Part shown: positions 59,644 through 64,000 of the stretch, piece after piece | Layout: each line of letters starts with the position of its first letter | How positions within the stretch are numbered: position 1 is the stretch's first letter | Assembly: GCA_029379385.1 (NCBI GenBank) | Contig: CM055608.1 | Location: forward strand, 19,094,350-19,158,349 | Length of the DNA: 64,000 nt | Source of the DNA: Quillaja saponaria | Lineage: Eukaryota > Streptophyta > Magnoliopsida > Fabales > Quillajaceae | Direction of reading: 5' to 3' | Notes under the pieces: generated by a model | Seen by the model: the letters and a program-made list of their open reading frames with translations, nothing else | Told to the model about the DNA's origin: nothing | Database searches by the model: none | Translations under genes and position numbers: made by a program

Positions 59644-61559
59644 CCACACGATTTGGGTTTCCTGACTTTCCCAACCTCGCACCACTAGTTTAACCACACT
59701 ACAGTATTAGAGTCCATTTTCTGATCAACATACCTGAAGACCAACTCCAAAGGGCATCACACGTTCAACCGAAGGCAGCGGATTAGTGCAGCCAAACTCC
59801 ACCCTGCTTCCACCACTTTCCGGTGAGATAAACGACTCCTTAAGTGACTAAAGGCGACAAAGGCATTTGCCTTTTAAACGGCTCAATCCAACTAGCCACC
59901 AACCGCTAGCTGTCAACCCATTGGCTCAAACAAGGGTTGGCTTAGTTTCCAGGATTAGGCCTAACGGCTCAGTCCAGCCTAGCCAAGTTTGCAAATTGCT
60001 ATTCGATCCATGTACTTTATTTATTTTGTAAAAATAGCCCAAATAATTTGCATATTTACATTATTACCCAAATGTTTAGAAATTTATAAGTTTGGCCCAA
60101 TATATTATGTATTTTCATAATCAAGTCATTTCTTTTGGTAATTACATAAGTGGCCCGAGACTTTAGTAACAAACTTTCGTATTTTACATATATATGCCCC
60201 CAAGGTCACATAATTTGCCTAAATGCTTCAAGATAATTCTACATAAACCTTACGCTTTTATATCCTTATATGAATAACCTAAATAATTTTACAAATTTGC
60301 ATATAGGCCCCTGAATTCTTTAAATGGCCCAAAAAATGTTCAACAAGGCTCCTCAGGTATGACTGGGAAAAATATTATTTAACATCCCAGGATCTTGAAC
60401 CTAGTTTAAACAACAAAAACATTTTCTTTAGTTTGTTTTTACAAGAGTAAGCACATAAATGAGTTTTTGTTTAGACTTAAGTTTAATTGGAATTGGCTTG
60501 GTATTAATCGATTTCCAAGATCATTCAAACTTAGGCCGCTTAGCGGCTGAATCATGTAAATAAGACGAACTTGTGTGCTCAGTCCCCGTGCCACACTGAA
60601 AGGTAGCTAGGAGGCAACTCTGTATTATAAATACCCCCAGTTATATATTTTTGCAACTCTTGGCACGTACACAAAATAATTATTCAAATGCCATGGTTTA
60701 ATTATTTTGGTATTATTTATGAACTCACCTAACAATCATACATTGTGAGCTCATCACAAAGATTAACGCCTTAAGGCATAGTGGACTGATATTCACCTCA
60801 CATATGTCTTGCAATTTAACTTAATCTCCTTATACAACCTGATCAGGTAACCACACTATATTTTTTAACATGTTATTGCATATTATTAATCGTAAAATAT
60901 TTTATTGCATGTTTAATCTGCAAATTTGTCAAACAAATCTTCTATTGAGATCAGTTGTTCAGACATAGTTGCAAGAAATTCTTACAGCTAGCGCAGAAAG
61001 GGAGAGGCATAGCCCCTATAATGAATAAAAACGATTGGAAAGAAACCCATAGGGAAACAATGGTTGAGATTAACCTGGGCAACCTTTACCTCGAAAGGGA
61101 ACTATACCTCCTACGGTGCTCACGGTGCTGACAAGTGAGGCCGACAAGCTATAATCCTGCGGTCGGAGCCACCCCGAGTCTATCCAGAAGGAGCGTAGCC
61201 CCTTCATAACAAGATGTGTATCGAGATGCACAACGAGTTAATAATGCACTAAAAGAAGTTGTAGAAACCATTAGAACGACGACAACTTCTTCCTTTAGGT
61301 TGTCTCGGGCAATTGGGCATGAGGAAGGTAAAGGAAAACATCTACCATGAATTATAAACAATAGAACCTAATTAAATTATACAACTTTGCTTATGTAAAC
61401 TTAATTTGATTTACTTATTAGGGTGATTAAACTTAATGGAGCATGTAAACTTAATTTGATTTATGAATTTCTTGATGTTTTGTATGTGAAATGTTTAAAA
61501 ATGTTGTAAAAATATGGAAAAATGGATTAAAAAGAACAAATATTTCAAAAACTATTAAA
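59644..61559 (+). mobile_element. Tat-like internal noncoding DNA and second LTR promoter
   Basis: No gag or pol frame was recognised. 60000-60360 contains repeated ggcccaa/gcccaaat motifs at irregular spacing, typical of noncoding parts of Tat elements. A TATA box, tattataaata, lies at 60623-60633, after a ctcagtccccgtgcc block at about 60580, which suggests another LTR. The lack of coding DNA between the primer site and this promoter suggests a non-autonomous or internally deleted element. Confidence 0.4.
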
Positions 61560-62559
61560 GTTAGTGACAATTTTTCTTTAATTTAAAAAGAACACATTTT
61601 AGCTACAGATTTAAGATGAATTTTGAAAAAACCCATTTTGTGACAGACTCAAAAGATTATTATTCCAATTTAGGGATGGATTTGCAATAAAATTCAAATA
61701 TTGCAATTTTAAATTTGCGACGAACTCAAAATATTATTATTTCAATATAACGACATATTTGAAACGAAATTCAAATATTGCATTTTCAAATTTGCAACGA
61801 AATTCAAAGATTATAACTTCAAATTTGCAACGGAATATGTTATTGTAACTTAACAATGGTAATAGCTATGAATAGTCATTGACTCCCAGTAAAGTGTAGA
61901 AGAATGGTACCTATTATTTGAATTTTTTTTTTTTTTTACGAAACAATTGCGATGGAATAGCGATAGATTTGTTCCGTCGCTAAGGGTCTATTTAGGAGTT
62001 TGTAGGGAGAGGACATGAGAGTAAATGGAAGAAGAAAAGAGAAGAGAAAAAGATAAGAGAGTAGATGAAAAATGACACTTATCATTTCTCTCATTTGGGA
62101 GTTTACAAAAACTAAAGGGAAGGGGAGAGGAAATGATAAGGTATATTTCTTGTTAAGAGTTAAGTGAAAATGAGAGAAGGTGGTATATTATTAAATAATT
62201 TTATGATTACGCCCTTAAAATATTTTATTTAGATATTAGTATGTATTAAATAAAAAGAATAGGGGTATATTAGTACATGCAAAGTTTATAATGTACATTC
62301 TCCTCTCTCTCTAAATCCTCCAAATTTGGAATTGAAAAAATGTACCATTTCCTTTCCCTTGTTTTAGAAAAATCTCTCAAATGAAGGAAAAGGCTACGTA
62401 TCGTTTTCTTCTTCCTCCATTCCTTTCCATCTAAATAGATCCTAAATAAAAAGTGACAGATAGAATTCTAACGCAAATTTGGAACAAGAGATTTTCGATG
62501 GACCTAACTTGTGGGAAGCTAATTTTGGGATGTCAAAAAGCATGTTTTTTCTAGTAGTG
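61560..62559. mobile_element. CACTA-like element end with subterminal repeats
   Basis: The opposite strand starts cactactagaaaaaacatgc at 62559, a standard CACTA-type terminus. Between 61615 and 61980 there are repeated motifs near aatttgcaacgaaattcaaa, and ttccgtcgctaa near the inner edge, in keeping with subterminal repeats. The left terminus was not found. A MITE lies inside. Confidence 0.65.
61984..62442. mobile_element. 459-bp Tourist-like (PIF/Harbinger) MITE
   Basis: The termini are gggtctatttagga at the left and ggatctatttagat on the opposite strand at the right, matching at 11 or 12 of the first 14 positions. Both flanks are taa (61981-61983 and 62443-62445), the target duplication of PIF/Harbinger elements. 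The interior is purine-rich at the left and pyrimidine-rich at the right, so the whole could fold as a long imperfect hairpin. No coding frame is present. Confidence 0.75.
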
Positions 62560-63100
62560 CAAAGTAGAGAATATAAGGCACGTTTCTTAGGAGACTTAAA
62601 GTATGACCCACATGTCAATAATCATATAGATAATTAATTAATAATTATAAAGTTAATAAATACAAATAAATATAAATAATTAAAGTAATGGTTGAAACCA
62701 CTTACAATTATCTCTAGATAAGGTTGGACGGTACACAAGGTCCTTGTCCTAGTCTATAAAAGTCCGTGTTGACATCAAATACATTACATCTAATATTTCT
62801 TTTAGCAACATGAGCTTTGTGATTGTTATGTGAAGTGTGTATTGTTCTCATTCTCTACAATATGGTTAGACTGAAGGTATGTAATTTACTTATAGCATAT
62901 TAGTATAATGTATTGAATTTGGAGACAGGTACATGTCAATGAGTACATTGATACTATCATAAGGAGATTTTTGACCTTGTAGTTCTAATAGAATTTTTGC
63001 CATTCTAATATGAGCATTGAAACTCCATCATCAAAGAAATAAATTTAACCATGGAAAATGATGAATATTGTCCACATATATGATGGCTATATGGCAAGAG
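62560..63100. other. No gene seen
   Basis: AT-rich sequence with no recognised frame or repeat border. It may belong to the LTR that ends near 63808. Confidence 0.4.
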
Positions 63101-63808
63101 CACTGTAATGTACGAGCTGTAAATAATAATAATAATAAATAAATAAATAAATTGTGCCAAAGATGAAGCCATAGTCACACCCAAGCTAACTAAAAATGAA
63201 GATTCTATACTGAGTCGGAAAGACACCTTCTTTATGATTGGAATCCAAAACTTGAATATATGGTCACAACAACAATTAGTGACCAGATATCTGGTTGATT
63301 GGAAAGCACTGGAATGCTACTGGATGTGCAAGATCTGTTGCTATGACACTAAGGCTATTCAGATGTCTTAATAGGGTCTGCTTGCACTACTACATCTATT
63401 GTCTTTGCCCTTGGCTACAGAGAAGGAATCATATAGACCAGCTTCTTAACAGTGATCTATAAGAAGAAATAGAATGACGAGCCGACCAAACATTAGCCAA
63501 GTTCTCTTTCCTTATAACAAAGACTGCTTCTGTTACTACACTTTGGACCCATCCAGTAGTAGGCTGACACGTGGTCAGGCTTAATTAGCACATAGGATGA
63601 ATTCCTTGGCCACTCACCATTGGACACTTAATACTTACTTGTTGGGCTATAAATAGAGCCTCATAGTATTGAAGAAGGGTACGACACAAAACTATACACT
63701 AAGGGCCATGATCCTTAGTCTTACCCTGCTCTTCCAGCCCAGCCTTTACTATTGAGCCTGAGGATGTTAGACCTAGGGATGTAGGTCCCACTCGTTAATA
63801 CACTAATA
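63101..63808 (+). mobile_element. Second Tat-like LTR, 3' part, with promoter
   Basis: A TATA box, tataaatag, is at 63649-63657, and a tgacacgtggtcagg block (G-box-like cacgtg core) is at about 63567. The LTR ends near 63808 before a primer-site-like stretch. Its start was not located, and 63101 is an approximate limit. It differs from the LTR end near 59623, so it is a separate element. Confidence 0.5.
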
Positions 63809-63827
63809 TTGGCACCATTTGTAGGGA
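63809..63827 (+). other. Primer binding site-like sequence at second Tat-like LTR
   Basis: ttggcaccatttgtaggga corresponds to TTGGCGCCGTCTGTGGGGA with four changes, C to T or G to A. The element interior runs on past the window end. Confidence 0.55.
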
Positions 63828-64000
63828 GAATCCCCACCACATCCCTGTCATTGTGAAACCGAAGAGGGATGCCCACCTATAAAGCATAGCAGTAAAAATC
63901 CCAGAGCAGAGGAGGACATGCACATGAAAGGCTAAGATTGGACATCCTGATGAAGACCACCCGATGACTCAAAGGCAGTTTTCCACCTTAGTGATGGAAA

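Noticed and set aside
1..64000. tRNA, rRNA, CRISPR or prokaryotic operon features
   Set aside because: None was seen by eye on either strand; the sequence character is plant nuclear repeats. A tRNA scan was not possible, so a single tRNA gene could have been missed.

Overview
The window looks like nuclear DNA from a flowering plant, most likely a eudicot. It is AT-rich, its coding exons are short with GT/AG borders, and most of it is decayed LTR retrotransposons of plant lineages: Ty3/gypsy Athila, Tat-like and Tekay/Del-like, and Ty1/copia Tork-like and SIRE/Maximus-like. No bacterial, organellar or CRISPR features were seen.

Layout. 1-6042 holds pieces of a minus-strand Ty1/copia element: gag and integrase fragments, a tRNA-Met-type primer binding site and an 830-bp LTR. 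About 6235-6745 is a Ty3 reverse transcriptase relic. About 6746-13300 is an Athila element (Athila-A, plus strand) with decayed gag and pol. 12813-16830 is a five-copy tandem array of a roughly 804-bp unit. The first part of the unit comes from the Athila-A tail and the rest from an inverted SIRE-like LTR.

16820-36765 is a nested stack whose order can be read from target-site duplications. A minus-strand SIRE-like copia element is the host. It was cut by a Tekay-like insertion (30520-35876, duplication CTTGT) and by an Athila-A solo LTR (18427-30471, duplication TAAAC). That solo LTR was in turn split by an Athila-B element (18757-29555, duplication ATGAT). Smaller elements sit inside these.

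37239-47615 looks like a CACTA-type DNA transposon. It carries unrecognised exons, a broken F-box-associated gene copy, and a 3.1-kb solo LTR in its right end. 47616-51120 is gene-poor.

51190-54122 is the one gene that looks intact: a five-exon LAZY1 gene of the IGT family (gravitropism and branch angle), with every splice site in phase. 57386-58390 is a minus-strand pseudogene of a plastid-type ABC ATPase resembling ABCI11/NAP14, with its Walker A lysine and Walker B glutamate both replaced. From 59179 to the end there are Tat-like LTR pieces and a CACTA-like terminus containing a Tourist-like MITE.

Working together: only LAZY1 appears to have a cellular function. The rest records successive insertion, recombination to solo LTRs, deletion and local amplification. 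Family names rest on motif recognition by eye; identities, ages and exact ends were not computed.
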